NCBI RefSeq assembly: GCF_011046735.1
Contig: NZ_CP049258.1
Location: 4,172,001 to 4,236,000, forward strand
DNA length: 64,000 nt
From: Nordella sp. HKS 07
GTDB lineage: Bacteria; Pseudomonadota; Alphaproteobacteria; Rhizobiales; Aestuariivirgaceae
Direction: 5' to 3'
The translations under genes were made by a program, and so were the position numbers. The notes below the pieces were generated by a model that was not told where the DNA came from, made no database searches, and saw nothing but the letters and a program-made list of their open reading frames with translations. The stretch's first letter is position 1. Every line of letters starts with the position of its first letter. This document shows, piece by piece, positions 26,632-35,848 of this stretch.

Positions 26632-27608
26632 CCGAACCACTCCAGCCGATTGCGGACACGGAACAGGCCGAAGGCGCCGAGGCTGACGGCGATCAGCAAT
26701 ACTACGCCCTGGAACAGCGGCTGCCATAGGGGGTCGAAATCGAAGACGAAGAGGAGATCGCCGATGGTGCGGAAGGCGAAAGCGCCGAAGATCGCGCCGA
26801 TGACGCTGCCCTTGCCGCCGAAGAGCGATACGCCGCCCAGCACCACGGCGGCGATGGAGAAGAGCGTATAGGCATTGCCGCTCGCATAAGCGGCCTCGCC
26901 CGTATAGGTGAAGAAGGTGAGAAAAAGGCCGCCGATCGAGGCGAGCAGGCCGGCGAGCGCATAGGCCAGGAATTTCGCCCGGCGTATCGGCATGCCGGAC
27001 ATATAGGCCGCGGGTTCGGACGAGCCTGCGGCATAGGCGGCGCGGCCCAGCACCGAACGGCTGAACGGCACCCAGACCACCAGCACCACGGCAGCGAGAG
27101 CCACGAGGCTCGCAGGCACAACGCCAAACAACTTGCCGGTCAAGGCATCGGCCAGAACCTCATTCACCGAGCCGCCTGGATAGGGCCGCAGCAGCAGAGC
27201 GATCCCGAAATAGGCGGCCCCGGTGGCGATGGTGGCGACGATCGGCTGCAGCCGGCCATAAATCACGATCAGCCCGTTGAGGATGCCGCAGGCGAGGCCA
27301 GAGCCCAGCACCGCGATCACGCCCAGCGTGGTTGCGCCGGCACCGCCGACGACAAGCCAGGAGGCGAGGCAGTTGGTGAGGATGAAGATCATGCCGACGG
27401 AGAGATCGATGCCGGCGGTGATCACCACCAGCGTCTGCGCCATCGCGACGAAGGCGAGGAGCACGCTCTTATTGGCGGCGGTCTGCACCACATTGGCAGT
27501 GAAGCCCGCCGGATGATTGGAGACATAGATAGCAAACATGACGGCGAAGATGCCGATTGCCATCAAGGTCTGGCGCTGCTCGGCCAGCCAGAAACGCCAT
27601 TCCTTCAT
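26628..27608 (-). CDS. Sugar ABC transporter permease (RbsC/XylH type)
   Basis: A 326-residue membrane protein with about ten hydrophobic segments. The BPD_transp_2-family blocks are FVAMAQTLVVITAGIDLSVG, GLACGILNGLIV, and late in the protein FSIAAVVLGGVSLFGGKGS. It pairs with the second, frameshifted permease encoded just downstream; the two genes overlap by four bases. The ATPase gene upstream also overlaps by four bases. Confidence 0.9.
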   Translation of the reverse strand: MKEWRFWLAEQRQTLMAIGIFAVMFAIYVSNHPAGFTANVVQTAANKSVLLAFVAMAQTLVVITAGIDLSVGMIFILTNCLASWLVVGGAGATTLGVIAVLGSGLACGILNGLIVIYGRLQPIVATIATGAAYFGIALLLRPYPGGSVNEVLADALTGKLFGVVPASLVALAAVVLVVWVPFSRSVLGRAAYAAGSSEPAAYMSGMPIRRAKFLAYALAGLLASIGGLFLTFFTYTGEAAYASGNAYTLFSIAAVVLGGVSLFGGKGSVIGAIFGAFAFRTIGDLLFVFDFDPLWQPLFQGVVLLIAVSLGAFGLFRVRNRLEWFG

Positions 27609-29158
27609 GTGCGGACCTCCTTCATCCGCGCCTGATCGACATTGAGGGCGCTGGCGACCAAAGCACGCTCAGTGAGCCTGTCGCCCGAGAGCTCGTTGAT
27701 GATGCTGCCATCGTAGAGGACGAGCACGCGGTCGCAGCAGCCGATCAACTCGTCATAGTCGGTCGAATAGAACAGGATAGCCGCGCCTTGATCGGCGAGC
27801 CGGCGCAGCAGCGCATAGAGCTCCTGCTTGGTGCCGACGTCGATGCCGCGGGTGGGATCGTTGAGCAGGATCAGGCGCGGACTGCGCATCAGCCATTTGG
27901 CGATGACGACCTTCTGCTGATTGCCGCCCGACAGCGCGCCGACCGGGATGTCGAGTCCGGCGGTCTTGATGGTGAGCAGGCGCACCATCTCGTCGATGAG
28001 CTCCTCCTCCTTGTCGCGGTCGATGATGCCGCGGCGCGCCACGCGATCGAGCGCGGCGAAGGAGAGGTTCTCGCGCACCGTCATCGGCAGCATGAGACCC
28101 TCGGTCTTGCGGTCCTCCGGAATGAGCGCCATGCCGATACTCCGGTCGCAGGCTTTGGAGGGACTGGCGATGGATTTGGGCTTGCCATCGATGAGGATCT
28201 CTCCCGTGGTGCCACGCAGAACGCCGAACAGAGCGAGCAGCAGATCGCGCTGGCCCTGGCCGTCGAGACCGCCCAGGCCGACGACCTCGCCTTCGCCGAC
28301 AGTCAGCGAGATGTTGCGCAGGCGATCATCCCAACCGAGATCGCGGCATTCGAGCACCGGCGGTTCAGGACGGGAAACATGCACGGGCTTCGGGGGAAAG
28401 ACATTCTTGTATTCGCGTCCGATCATCATCTCGACCACTTCGGTCTCGCTGCGGGTGCCGGCCTTGTAAGTCGCGACATTGCGGCCGTTGCGGAAGACTG
28501 TGCATTCATCGGCGAGCTCGGCGATCTCATGCATGCGATGCGAGATATAGAGGAGCGCCATGCCCTCCGAGCGGAATCTCTTCAGGACGGCGAAGATCTT
28601 GGCGACGTCGCCGGCCGTCAAGGCCGAGGTCGCCTCGTCGAGGATCAGAATGCGGGGCTTCCGGGCGAGGGCCTTGGCGATCTCCACCATCTGGCGGCGC
28701 GACAGCGGCAGATCCTTCACCAGGGTGCGCGGATGGATATCATCGGCGCCGGCACGCGCCAGCGCGTCGCCGGCGATGACGCGCTGCGCCTGGCGGTCGA
28801 TCATGCCGAAACGGCGCGGCGGATTGGAGATGCAGATATTGTCGGCGACGCTGAGATCCGGGATCAGCGACAGCTCCTGGAAAACACAGGCGATGCCGGA
28901 AGAGGCGGCGTCGGCGGGTGACGCGAAACTCACCTCGCGGCCCTCGAGTAGGAGGCGGCCTTCATCGGACGCCACGACGCCGGCCATGATCTTGATAAGC
29001 GTCGATTTGCCGGCGCCATTCTCCCCGAGAATGCCGTGGATGCGGCCGGGCATGACGGTGAGCTCGGCTTTTTCAAGCGCACGCACGCCGCCATAATATT
29101 TGGAGATCCCCGACATGCTGAACAGCGGGGGCGCCGTCGCGGTTTCCTGACTGGTCAT
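27605..29158 (-). CDS. Sugar ABC transporter ATPase, double domain (RbsA/XylG type)
   Basis: A 517-residue protein with two ATPase domains. The first has GENGAGKST, the signature LPLSRRQMVEIAKAL and Walker B ILILDEATSAL, where Ala replaces the usual Pro. The second has a degenerate P-loop (GLGGLDGQGQRDLLL), as normal in this family, then LSGGNQQKVVIAKWLM and LLNDPTRGIDVGTK. ATG 29158 is preferred over a TTG five codons upstream because GGAAGG precedes it. A perfect 12-bp hairpin separates it from the binding-protein gene. Confidence 0.92.
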   Translation of the reverse strand: MTSQETATAPPLFSMSGISKYYGGVRALEKAELTVMPGRIHGILGENGAGKSTLIKIMAGVVASDEGRLLLEGREVSFASPADAASSGIACVFQELSLIPDLSVADNICISNPPRRFGMIDRQAQRVIAGDALARAGADDIHPRTLVKDLPLSRRQMVEIAKALARKPRILILDEATSALTAGDVAKIFAVLKRFRSEGMALLYISHRMHEIAELADECTVFRNGRNVATYKAGTRSETEVVEMMIGREYKNVFPPKPVHVSRPEPPVLECRDLGWDDRLRNISLTVGEGEVVGLGGLDGQGQRDLLLALFGVLRGTTGEILIDGKPKSIASPSKACDRSIGMALIPEDRKTEGLMLPMTVRENLSFAALDRVARRGIIDRDKEEELIDEMVRLLTIKTAGLDIPVGALSGGNQQKVVIAKWLMRSPRLILLNDPTRGIDVGTKQELYALLRRLADQGAAILFYSTDYDELIGCCDRVLVLYDGSIINELSGDRLTERALVASALNVDQARMKEVRT

Positions 29159-29181
29159 GGGACCTTCCAGCAATCGGAATC

Positions 29182-29212
29182 CTGCGCCGCGGCATGCAAA
29201 GCCGCGGCGCAG
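29182..29212. terminator. Intercistronic hairpin after the sugar-binding-protein gene
   Basis: CTGCGCCGCGGC (29182-29193) and GCCGCGGCGCAG (29201-29212) form a perfect 12-bp stem with a 7-base loop, 10 bases past the binding-protein stop and before the ATPase start. No T-run follows, so it more likely stabilises the upstream message or causes partial termination than acts as a full terminator. Confidence 0.6.
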
Positions 29213-29221
29213 AGACGAGCT

Positions 29222-30358
29222 TTACTGATTCTCTTTCGTCTGTCCCATGATTTCCTGGGCGGAGAAATTGATCCCGCAGGTGGGGAAGGAATTGCCGACG
29301 AAGAAGTTATCCGACTGGTCCGGGAAGAAGTCCTGGCCTTCCTTGAAGTTCGGATCCTCGACGATGGCGAGCGGCAGCTTGACCGACTGCGGCACGACCT
29401 CGCCTTCAAGTGCGGCGATGGCCGTCTTGATCGCCACCGCCACCTGGGCAGGGCCCGTGCCGGCGGACGAGCATTTCAGGCCTTCGCCGGCGAATTTGGC
29501 GCAGAATTTGCGGAAGCCGTTCTCGGTCTCGCCGCCGAAGGGCACGAAGGGATGCTTGGCGTCGATCATCGCCTGCACGACGCCGGTGTCGCCGCCCTGC
29601 GCGGTGATGCCGTCGAACTTCTTGTGCACGGCGATCGCGTCGGCAGTCGCCTTCTGGGCGGTCGGGTCGTCCCATTTGCCAAGCACTTCGACGACTTCCC
29701 ACTTCTTGCCGGTGGCATCGAGCGTCTCATGGATGCCGTTGTGGCGGTCGGTGTCGACCGAGGTGCCGGCGACGCCGCGCACTTCAAGGACCTTGCCGCC
29801 ATCGGGCAGATGCTTGGCGAGCCAGTTCGCCCACAGGACGCCCAGGCCCTTCTGATCGACATTCACATTGATCGCATCCTGGGTGTCGAGGATGTTGTCG
29901 AAGGCGACGAGGATGACGCCGGCATCCTTGGCGCGCTTGATGACGGGAGCGAAGGCGGTTGGGTTCTGGGCGTTGACGACGATCGCGTCATAGCCCGAGT
30001 CGATGAAGTTGTTGATCGCCGAGATCTGTGCCGGCACGTCCTCGCCGGTCGAAACGACCTTGAATTCCTTCAGCTTGGCGGCGACATCGGGCTGCGCCGC
30101 ATAGGCTTTAGCGGTCTGGATCATCTGGATGCGCCAGGTATTGGCGATATAGCCGTTGGCCAGCGCGATGCGGTAGGGCCCTTCCTTCTTCGGATATTTG
30201 AAGAACTTGGTTTCGGCCGTCCAGGGTACGAAGCAATTGGCATCCGCGCTTGGACCGGCGACGACCTCTTGCGCCCAACTGGTGCTGCTGAAGCTCAAGC
30301 CGAGAGAGAATGCCCCGGCAACGGAAACAAGGCACGCCCGTTTCACTAGCGAGTTCAT
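29222..30358 (-). CDS. Sugar-binding protein of the Rbs-type importer
   Basis: A 378-residue periplasmic binding protein with a signal peptide (about 1-29, ending SWA-QEVV). A RbsB/Peripla_BP_4-type fold follows: YRIALANGYIANTWRIQMIQ, DVPAQISAINNFIDSGYDAI, VLVAFDN-like VILVAFDNILDT, and FDGITAQGGDTGVVQAMI. It is longer than RbsB and belongs to the branch with a short N-terminal extension. The ligand is unknown; a sugar is likely from the transporter type. It is first in the operon, transcribed away from the LacI regulator. Confidence 0.88.
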   Translation of the reverse strand: MNSLVKRACLVSVAGAFSLGLSFSSTSWAQEVVAGPSADANCFVPWTAETKFFKYPKKEGPYRIALANGYIANTWRIQMIQTAKAYAAQPDVAAKLKEFKVVSTGEDVPAQISAINNFIDSGYDAIVVNAQNPTAFAPVIKRAKDAGVILVAFDNILDTQDAINVNVDQKGLGVLWANWLAKHLPDGGKVLEVRGVAGTSVDTDRHNGIHETLDATGKKWEVVEVLGKWDDPTAQKATADAIAVHKKFDGITAQGGDTGVVQAMIDAKHPFVPFGGETENGFRKFCAKFAGEGLKCSSAGTGPAQVAVAIKTAIAALEGEVVPQSVKLPLAIVEDPNFKEGQDFFPDQSDNFFVGNSFPTCGINFSAQEIMGQTKENQ

Positions 30359-30497
30359 GGATGAGTCCTCCCATACGCCATTTTTGAGTTGGCTGATCGA
30401 TGCATGCCGGAGGAGGTCGCCATTTTCAGCGAAGCACTTGAAGAATAAGCCGAAAAGGCTATTCCATCCGATGAAGCAGGTTGAGAGTATTATATGA

Positions 30498-30511
30498 TGA
30501 AAGCGCTGTCA
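30498..30511. promoter_or_regulatory. Candidate LacI-family operator
   Basis: TGAAAGCGCTGTCA is a near-perfect 14-base palindrome with the AGCGCT centre typical of LacI-family sites. It lies in the divergent region between the binding-protein gene (start 30358) and the lacI-type gene (start 30558). The region 30430-30550 is clearly AT-richer than its surroundings and should hold both promoters. Confidence 0.55.
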
Positions 30512-30557
30512 AATGAAGCTACGCTAGGTTAATAATATAGTTGAAGGGAGGACGGAT

Positions 30558-31613
30558 ATGCCGCGTAAACAGCGCCGGCCGCGTAGTAAATTGTCGGATG
30601 TCGCCGCGCGTGCCGGGGTGAGCGCGGTGACGGTGTCGCGCGCATTGCGCCGGCCGGAAATGGTCTCACCGCAGTTGCGCGAGCGTATCGATGCGGCGAT
30701 CAGGGATCTGGCCTATATTCCCAATCGCGCCGCCAGCATACTGGCGTCCTCGCGGTCAAATGTCATCGGCGTCGTGGTTTCATCCCTCACCAACGGCGTC
30801 TTCGCCGATTATCTGCGGGCGCTGCACGATATGTTCCAGCCGGCGGGCTTCCAGGTCATGGTGCTGAACAGCCGGTATTCGCCGCTTGAGGAAGAAAAAG
30901 CGATCGTGACTTTGCTGGGCCAGCGGCCCGAGGCGCTGATCCTCGCCGATGTCGACCAGACACCCTACGCGCGCGAGCTGCTCGAGCATGCCGGCATCCC
31001 GATCGTCCAGACCATGGGGCTTACCGACACGCCTATCGATATCAATATCGGCATATCGCAGTATGAGGCCGGCGGTCTCGCGACCCGGCATCTCATTGAC
31101 CTGGGTCATCGCCGCATCGGCACACTCGCGGCGCGTCTCGATTCACGTACGCGCAACCGCGTCGCCGGCTATACCGATGCAATGAAGGCGGCGGGATATT
31201 TTGATGAGACCCTGCTGGAGCTGAGCCCGCGGCCCTCCACGGTGCGCCAGGGCGGCGAGCTCTTTTCCGTCCTGCTTGCCCGCCGTCCCGATCTCGAGGC
31301 TGTGTTCTGCGCCAATGACGATCTGGCGCTGGGGGCGCTGTTCGAATGCGCGCGCCGTGGTGTCAAGGTGCCGGAGGAGATGTCGGTCGTCGGCTTCAAC
31401 GATCTCGAATTCGCGGCCAGCTCCTGTCCCGCTTTGACGACGATCGCCGTGCCGCGCCACGAGATGGGGCGTCTCAGCGCCGAGATCGTGCTGGAGATCA
31501 CGCGCGGCTCGGGTATGCGGCCGAAAAAGACACGCATCGACCTCGGCTTCAAGCTTGCTTTGCGCGGTTCGACCATGGCCGCGGCAGCCGCTGTGCAATC
31601 TCACTTATGGTGA
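30558..31613 (+). CDS. LacI-family transcriptional repressor
   Basis: A 351-residue regulator with the LacI headpiece KLSDVAARAGVSAVTVSRAL and the hinge helix region YIPNRAASILASSRS. A periplasmic-binding-like core follows: NVIGVVVSSLTNGVFADYLR, DLGHRRIGTLAAR, FCANDDLALGALFECARRG, VVGFNDLEFA. It resembles the gluconate repressor branch. GGGAGG at 30546-30551 precedes the ATG. It is divergent from the Rbs-type operon and likely represses it through the palindrome at 30498-30511. Confidence 0.9.
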   Translation: MPRKQRRPRSKLSDVAARAGVSAVTVSRALRRPEMVSPQLRERIDAAIRDLAYIPNRAASILASSRSNVIGVVVSSLTNGVFADYLRALHDMFQPAGFQVMVLNSRYSPLEEEKAIVTLLGQRPEALILADVDQTPYARELLEHAGIPIVQTMGLTDTPIDINIGISQYEAGGLATRHLIDLGHRRIGTLAARLDSRTRNRVAGYTDAMKAAGYFDETLLELSPRPSTVRQGGELFSVLLARRPDLEAVFCANDDLALGALFECARRGVKVPEEMSVVGFNDLEFAASSCPALTTIAVPRHEMGRLSAEIVLEITRGSGMRPKKTRIDLGFKLALRGSTMAAAAAVQSHLW

Positions 31614-31999
31614 GTCGATCCGCGCGGGCCGGGCGTCGCTCGTGTTGCAGCACATGATTGCATTGAAACGCCAGAAACCGGTATCCACTTCTTCTGATCA
31701 CGCGCCAAGGCCGAAGGCTTCGCGCGTCGCGGCGCTGATGTCGGCCACATACTCCTTGAACTGGATCTCGCCCTTTTCCGGCGTAGCTCCTTTCGCCGTC
31801 GCGAGAATGCCGGTCTGCGTGCTCATCTCCTTGGTTCTGGGCGCCGTTCTGTGTTTTGGCGCGACCGGAGACTTCCATGTTTACTGGCTTCAACAAATAT
31901 CGATGTGGTGTAGATAGGTTTGATACGTCGAGGATGTCGGAAATGGAGGGCGATTTTGAAGCGGCGAGCATCGAGCAGGAAGTGTGAGCGGACATTGAG
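31614..31999. other. Gap between the LacI and LysR genes
   Basis: This 386-base gap holds a diverged palindrome (about 31650-31700) with words such as CGCCAGAAACCGGTATCCAC and GATCA. It resembles a degraded copy of the AAGCGGTTTTCCG-type repeat seen at 41297-41342. It also holds a possible 42-codon gene on the minus strand (31698-31826). The last 100 bases are AT-richer and probably contain the LysR promoter. Confidence 0.5.
31698..31826 (-). CDS. Possible small protein of 42 residues
   Basis: A minus-strand frame starts MSTQTGILATAKGA and ends SAATREAFGLGA. Its composition (Ala, Thr, Glu, Lys and an amphipathic FKEYVADISAATRE stretch) looks protein-like. AAGGAG touches the ATG directly, which is too close for an ideal ribosome site. 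The stop lies inside a degraded palindromic repeat, so this may instead be the remnant of a longer gene. I recognise no family. Confidence 0.3.
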   Translation of the reverse strand: MSTQTGILATAKGATPEKGEIQFKEYVADISAATREAFGLGA

Positions 32000-32953
32000 A
32001 TGAGCTGGCCGCACCGTATCTTTGCCGGACAATTCACCGATTTCGAGCTGAAGCTCCTGCGCGTCTTCCGCGCCGTCGCCGATTGCGGTGGCTTCTCGGC
32101 GGCCGAAGCCGAGATCGGCCTCACCAAATCGGCGATCAGCAAGCATGTGAGCGATCTCGAGATTCGTCTCGGTGTCAGGCTGTGCGAGCGCGGCCGCAGC
32201 GGCTTCGCCCTGACCGAGGAGGGCAAAGTCGTCTATGAAGCGATTTCGCAGCTTCTCGTATCGCTTGAGGAATTCCGCTCGCGCATCAACGCCTTCCATT
32301 CCGAACTGATCGGTGAATTCTACATCGGCTTCATCGACACGCTGGTCACCAATGAGACGGCGCCACTGCGTGAGATCCTGTCCGATTATTCCAAGGCCAA
32401 TCCGGCGGTGCGTCTCAACATGATGATCGGCTCGGCAAGCGAGATCGACCGCGCCGTCGATGAGCGGCGGCTTCATATCGGCGTCTCGGTAGCCGACGAG
32501 CGGCCGTCAGGGGCGCTCATCACGCCCTTGGCGGTGGAACGCAGCCTGCTCTATTGCGGCGCAGGCCATGAGGCTTTCGCCCTTTCCGACGCCGACCTGA
32601 CCGATGAGCGCCTCGCGCAGTACAAGCTGGTCCAGCACGGCTATTCGCTGGCCGAGAACCGCGCCTTCGAGGAAATGGGGCTCAAATCCGCCGCCACATC
32701 GCATCAGACCGAGGGCGTGCTCTTCCTGGTGCTCGCCGGCACCCATCTGGGGTTCCTGCCGACACATTATGCCGGCGCCTGGGAAGCACGCGGAATGATC
32801 CGTCCCATCCGTCCGGCAGAGATCGCCAAGGAAACGAAGATCGTCGTCAAGGCGCATCGTGCCTCCCTCGCCAATCCGATGGTGCGCAGCTTCCTGTCGA
32901 TGGTGAAGGCGAGCAAGCCGGAAGCTAAAGCCCGGCCACCGGCCGGCCGATGA
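32000..32953 (+). CDS. LysR-family regulator of cassette A
   Basis: A 317-residue LysR protein with the winged helix LKLLRVFRAVADCGGFSAAE, then LTKSAISKHVSDLEIRLGVR and GFALTEEGKVV, followed by a substrate-binding domain (ELIGEFYIGFIDTLVTNE; HLGFLPTHYA). It is divergent in layout from the metabolic genes, and its last 29 bases overlap the convergent deacylase gene. The cassette B regulator at 57792 has the same unusual N-terminal wording (LLRVF-AV--CGGF-AA), so the two are paralogues. It probably senses the imported compound. Confidence 0.88.
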   Translation: MSWPHRIFAGQFTDFELKLLRVFRAVADCGGFSAAEAEIGLTKSAISKHVSDLEIRLGVRLCERGRSGFALTEEGKVVYEAISQLLVSLEEFRSRINAFHSELIGEFYIGFIDTLVTNETAPLREILSDYSKANPAVRLNMMIGSASEIDRAVDERRLHIGVSVADERPSGALITPLAVERSLLYCGAGHEAFALSDADLTDERLAQYKLVQHGYSLAENRAFEEMGLKSAATSHQTEGVLFLVLAGTHLGFLPTHYAGAWEARGMIRPIRPAEIAKETKIVVKAHRASLANPMVRSFLSMVKASKPEAKARPPAGR

Positions 32954-33926
32954 TATAGAGCCAGTCGCCGGCGGCCGAGCGCGCCAAGGACCGGCACGCC
33001 ATCACCACGCCGCCAGACCGGCTATGAAGAAGCACGGGATCGTCGCCCGGCCGGTCCGGACGATGAAGACGCCCGACCGGGGCACCCGCTTCGATCCGCG
33101 TGCCGAGCAGCGCCAGTGGCTCGAATAGTCCCTCCGTTTGGGCGATCACATAGCAATCATCAAGCCGGACATCGATGAGTTCGGGCTCGACGACTTTGAA
33201 TGGCGAAGCTGACGGTGTAATGCCGAGATGATCGAGGAGGCGCGTGAGCCCCGTCCGGCACAGGTCCAAAGCAACCGGCGTGACTTCCGCCGATCCGCCA
33301 TATTCCCCGCTGATGCCGATGACCTTCCGACGCAGCATCGCCGCATCAATGCCCACCTCGACGCCCATGGTCTTGGCGCCGAACAGCATGCAATGGCGCG
33401 CCCCGAAGGCCCGCGCCAGGTCGAGCCGGCACCGGTCCTCTTCGACTTCACCGGTCACGACGAACAGCGTCGACGGCAGGAAATGCAATATGGCCCCGCC
33501 GCAATGGAAATCGGCGGCATAGTCGGCGCGGCCATAGAGTTCGGACTCAACGAAGAAAGCGAGCCGGCTGGTGAAGGAACCGTCGGCTCGCCCGGGAAAG
33601 GCGCGGTTGAGATTGAGCCCGTCGATGGGGGTACTTCGCACACCTGCTTCACAGGCGGGGCCATTCACCCGCGGGAGGATGATGACCCGGCCCCTGAGGC
33701 TCCCGATGTCTAGGCTTCGCGCCAGCTCCGACAACGCGATCTGGCCTTCATATTCATCGCCATGAACACCCGCGGTGAGAACCAGGGTCGGGCCCTCGCC
33801 TTGCGCCAGGCAGTAGATCGGCGTGGTGATGAGACGCTCCTCGCCATTGGCCAGGAGAGCCGGAAGGCTCACCCGGCCCGATTGCCTGCCAGGCGCATCG
33901 AGATCGATGTCGATGGACGCGCGCAT
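32925..33926 (-). CDS. AstE/AspA-like zinc deacylase of cassette A
   Basis: A 333-residue succinylglutamate desuccinylase/aspartoacylase-family protein. Zinc-ligand block GVHGDEYEG (His about 55, Glu about 58), a substrate-binding NLNRAFPG, and ADFHCGG with the third ligand His are all present. The C-terminal half has a beta-rich domain (VGRLHRPDRPGDDP). The family removes acyl groups from N-acyl amino acids, including N-acetyl-diaminobutyrate in ectoine breakdown (DoeB/EutE). No ectoine partner genes are present here, so the acyl substrate is open. It lies six bases after the PLP enzyme gene. Confidence 0.85.
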   Translation of the reverse strand: MRASIDIDLDAPGRQSGRVSLPALLANGEERLITTPIYCLAQGEGPTLVLTAGVHGDEYEGQIALSELARSLDIGSLRGRVIILPRVNGPACEAGVRSTPIDGLNLNRAFPGRADGSFTSRLAFFVESELYGRADYAADFHCGGAILHFLPSTLFVVTGEVEEDRCRLDLARAFGARHCMLFGAKTMGVEVGIDAAMLRRKVIGISGEYGGSAEVTPVALDLCRTGLTRLLDHLGITPSASPFKVVEPELIDVRLDDCYVIAQTEGLFEPLALLGTRIEAGAPVGRLHRPDRPGDDPVLLHSRSGGVVMACRSLARSAAGDWLYIIGRPVAGL

Positions 33927-33931
33927 CGGGA

Positions 33932-35068
33932 TCAGAGTGCCGCCTTGATCGAGGCGAGGCCGCGATCGATATCATCCGCATTGTTATAGAGATGCGGTGA
34001 GAAGCGGATGAAGTCGCGGCGCAGAGAGGCTATGACATTGTTCTCCTTGAGGGTGCGGGCGAAATCACGGCTGTTCTTGCCGGGAAAGCGCGCCGCGATG
34101 GTGGCCGAGCGCTCCGCCGCCTTCCTGGGCGAGAGGACTTCGGCGCCGAGCGCCTGCAGTCCCGTCATCAGCCGATCGGCGATCACACGGTTATGAGCGT
34201 GGATCTTTTCGATCGAATGCCCGAGCAGGTAGTTCATCGCTTCGGTGGCACCATATGCAGTGCCATAGGCCATGGTACCGAATTCATAGCGCTTCGCCGT
34301 GTCGGGCAGCTCCAGGCGGTCGGCCTGGAAGTCCCACATATTCTTGTGGCTGCGCCAGCCGACAATGCCAGGCCTGAGCTTCTGGAGCGCTTGTGAGACA
34401 TACATGATGCCGGTGCCGAAGGGGCCGCATAGCCATTTGTAGGTCGAGGCCGCCGCGGCGTCGATGCCGGTCGCGGCCACGTCGATCGGTACTTGACCGG
34501 CCGACTGGGTCACGTCGACGACGCAGATGGCGCCGTGCATGTGAGCCTTGGCCGCGAAACGCGCGAGGTCAAAGGTTTGCCCCGTGCCATATTCCACATG
34601 CGAGAGGCAGACGACAGACGTGCTGTCGTCGATCAGGCTCTCGAGATGGTCGGGATCGATGTAAAGATTGTCGGCACGCGCCCAGCGCATCTCTGCGCCG
34701 GTCGTCTCGGCGACCCGCATCCAGGGATAGACGGTGCTCGGATGCGTCGTGTCTGTCGCGACGATAGTCGTGCCCTTGGGCGGCATGACCGCCCAGGCGA
34801 GCGACTGCATCAGTACCGTCTCGCTGGACGCGGTCGCGATATCGCGGACTTGCGCATTGAAGAGGCGGGCCGCCGCGTCGTTCAGATTGTCGAGGCACTC
34901 GACCTCGTCCTGCTCGTCGAAGGCGATTGTGCCTTCGTCGGCGAGCGCCTGTTGCCAGCGGTTGATCGCGGCCGCCGCACCCTTATGGGTGAGGCCGACG
35001 GAAGCCGCGTCCATATAGACGAAGTTCTCGGCGGGCGGAAAGACATCGATGGTGCCAAGGCGTTGCAT
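33932..35068 (-). CDS. Class V aminotransferase-fold PLP enzyme of cassette A
   Basis: A 378-residue fold-type I PLP protein related to cysteine desulfurases, isopenicillin N epimerase and kynureninase. It has VYMDAASVGL at the N-terminus, THPSTVYPW, SHVEYGTGQTFDL, the PLP Asp in CVVDVTQSAGQVPID (about 185) and the Schiff-base Lys in STYKWLCGPFG (about 211). No desulfurase catalytic-Cys loop can be recognised. The neighbours (importer, RidA, two metallohydrolases) suggest a lyase, epimerase or aminotransferase acting on an imported amino compound. Confidence 0.83.
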   Translation of the reverse strand: MQRLGTIDVFPPAENFVYMDAASVGLTHKGAAAAINRWQQALADEGTIAFDEQDEVECLDNLNDAAARLFNAQVRDIATASSETVLMQSLAWAVMPPKGTTIVATDTTHPSTVYPWMRVAETTGAEMRWARADNLYIDPDHLESLIDDSTSVVCLSHVEYGTGQTFDLARFAAKAHMHGAICVVDVTQSAGQVPIDVAATGIDAAAASTYKWLCGPFGTGIMYVSQALQKLRPGIVGWRSHKNMWDFQADRLELPDTAKRYEFGTMAYGTAYGATEAMNYLLGHSIEKIHAHNRVIADRLMTGLQALGAEVLSPRKAAERSATIAARFPGKNSRDFARTLKENNVIASLRRDFIRFSPHLYNNADDIDRGLASIKAAL

Positions 35069-35095
35069 AGTGACCTCTCTCGGTGATGATGGGGA

Positions 35096-35848
35096 TCAGG
35101 TGGTCCGCTGCTGGGGCAGATGACGATGCCATTTGCTTTCCCAGAATTTGAAGCCGCGATTGATGGCGTAGACGAGCGCCATGTAGAGCAGGGCGGCGAC
35201 GATGAAGCCGTCGAAGGCCAGATAGTACTTGTTGTTGAAGAGGCGCGCGGCGCCGAGAATGTCGATGATGGTGACGGTGCTGGCGATGACGGTCGCATGC
35301 AGCGTGAAGATCACTTCATTCGAGAAAGCGGGTAGGGCACGGCGGAATGCATTGGGCAGGATGATGCGTCGATAGAGGATTACGGGACTCATGCCGCAGG
35401 CCTTGGCCGCCTCGATCTCGCCCTTGGGGACAGTCTCGATGGCACCGCGCAGGATCTCGGTAATGTAGGCGGTAGAGCAGAGCGTGAAGGAGATGAAGGC
35501 GCACCACCAGGCCTCGCGCAGGATGTTCCAGAGGAAGGAGTCCCTGATGAAGGAAAATTGCGCGGCGCCATAATAAAGAAGATAGAGCTGCACCAGCAGC
35601 GGCGTGCCACGGAACAGATAGGTGTAAGCGAAGAGAACCGGGTTCACGACCGCCACGCGGCTGGCCCGGGCGATGGCGAGCGGGACGGCGAAGAGGCAGG
35701 CAAGCGCCAGAGGCCCCGCCAGCAGGATGAGCGTATTGCGTACGCCAAGCAGGAACAGGTCCGCATGCTGGGCCGCCAGCATGAAATCGACCGGCGAATA
35801 GGTCTCGCTGAACTCGGTCAGGATATTCAAGAGGTTCTGGCCGCTCAT
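35096..35848 (-). CDS. Polar amino acid-type ABC permease (HisM type), cassette A
   Basis: A 250-residue membrane protein with about five helices. It has the family blocks YLFRGTPLLVQLYLLYYG, TAYITEILRGAIETVPKGEIE and the coupling loop EAAKACGMSPVILYRRIILP. It overlaps the partner permease gene by four bases. It ends 27 bases before the PLP enzyme gene on the same strand. Confidence 0.9.
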   Translation of the reverse strand: MSGQNLLNILTEFSETYSPVDFMLAAQHADLFLLGVRNTLILLAGPLALACLFAVPLAIARASRVAVVNPVLFAYTYLFRGTPLLVQLYLLYYGAAQFSFIRDSFLWNILREAWWCAFISFTLCSTAYITEILRGAIETVPKGEIEAAKACGMSPVILYRRIILPNAFRRALPAFSNEVIFTLHATVIASTVTIIDILGAARLFNNKYYLAFDGFIVAALLYMALVYAINRGFKFWESKWHRHLPQQRTT

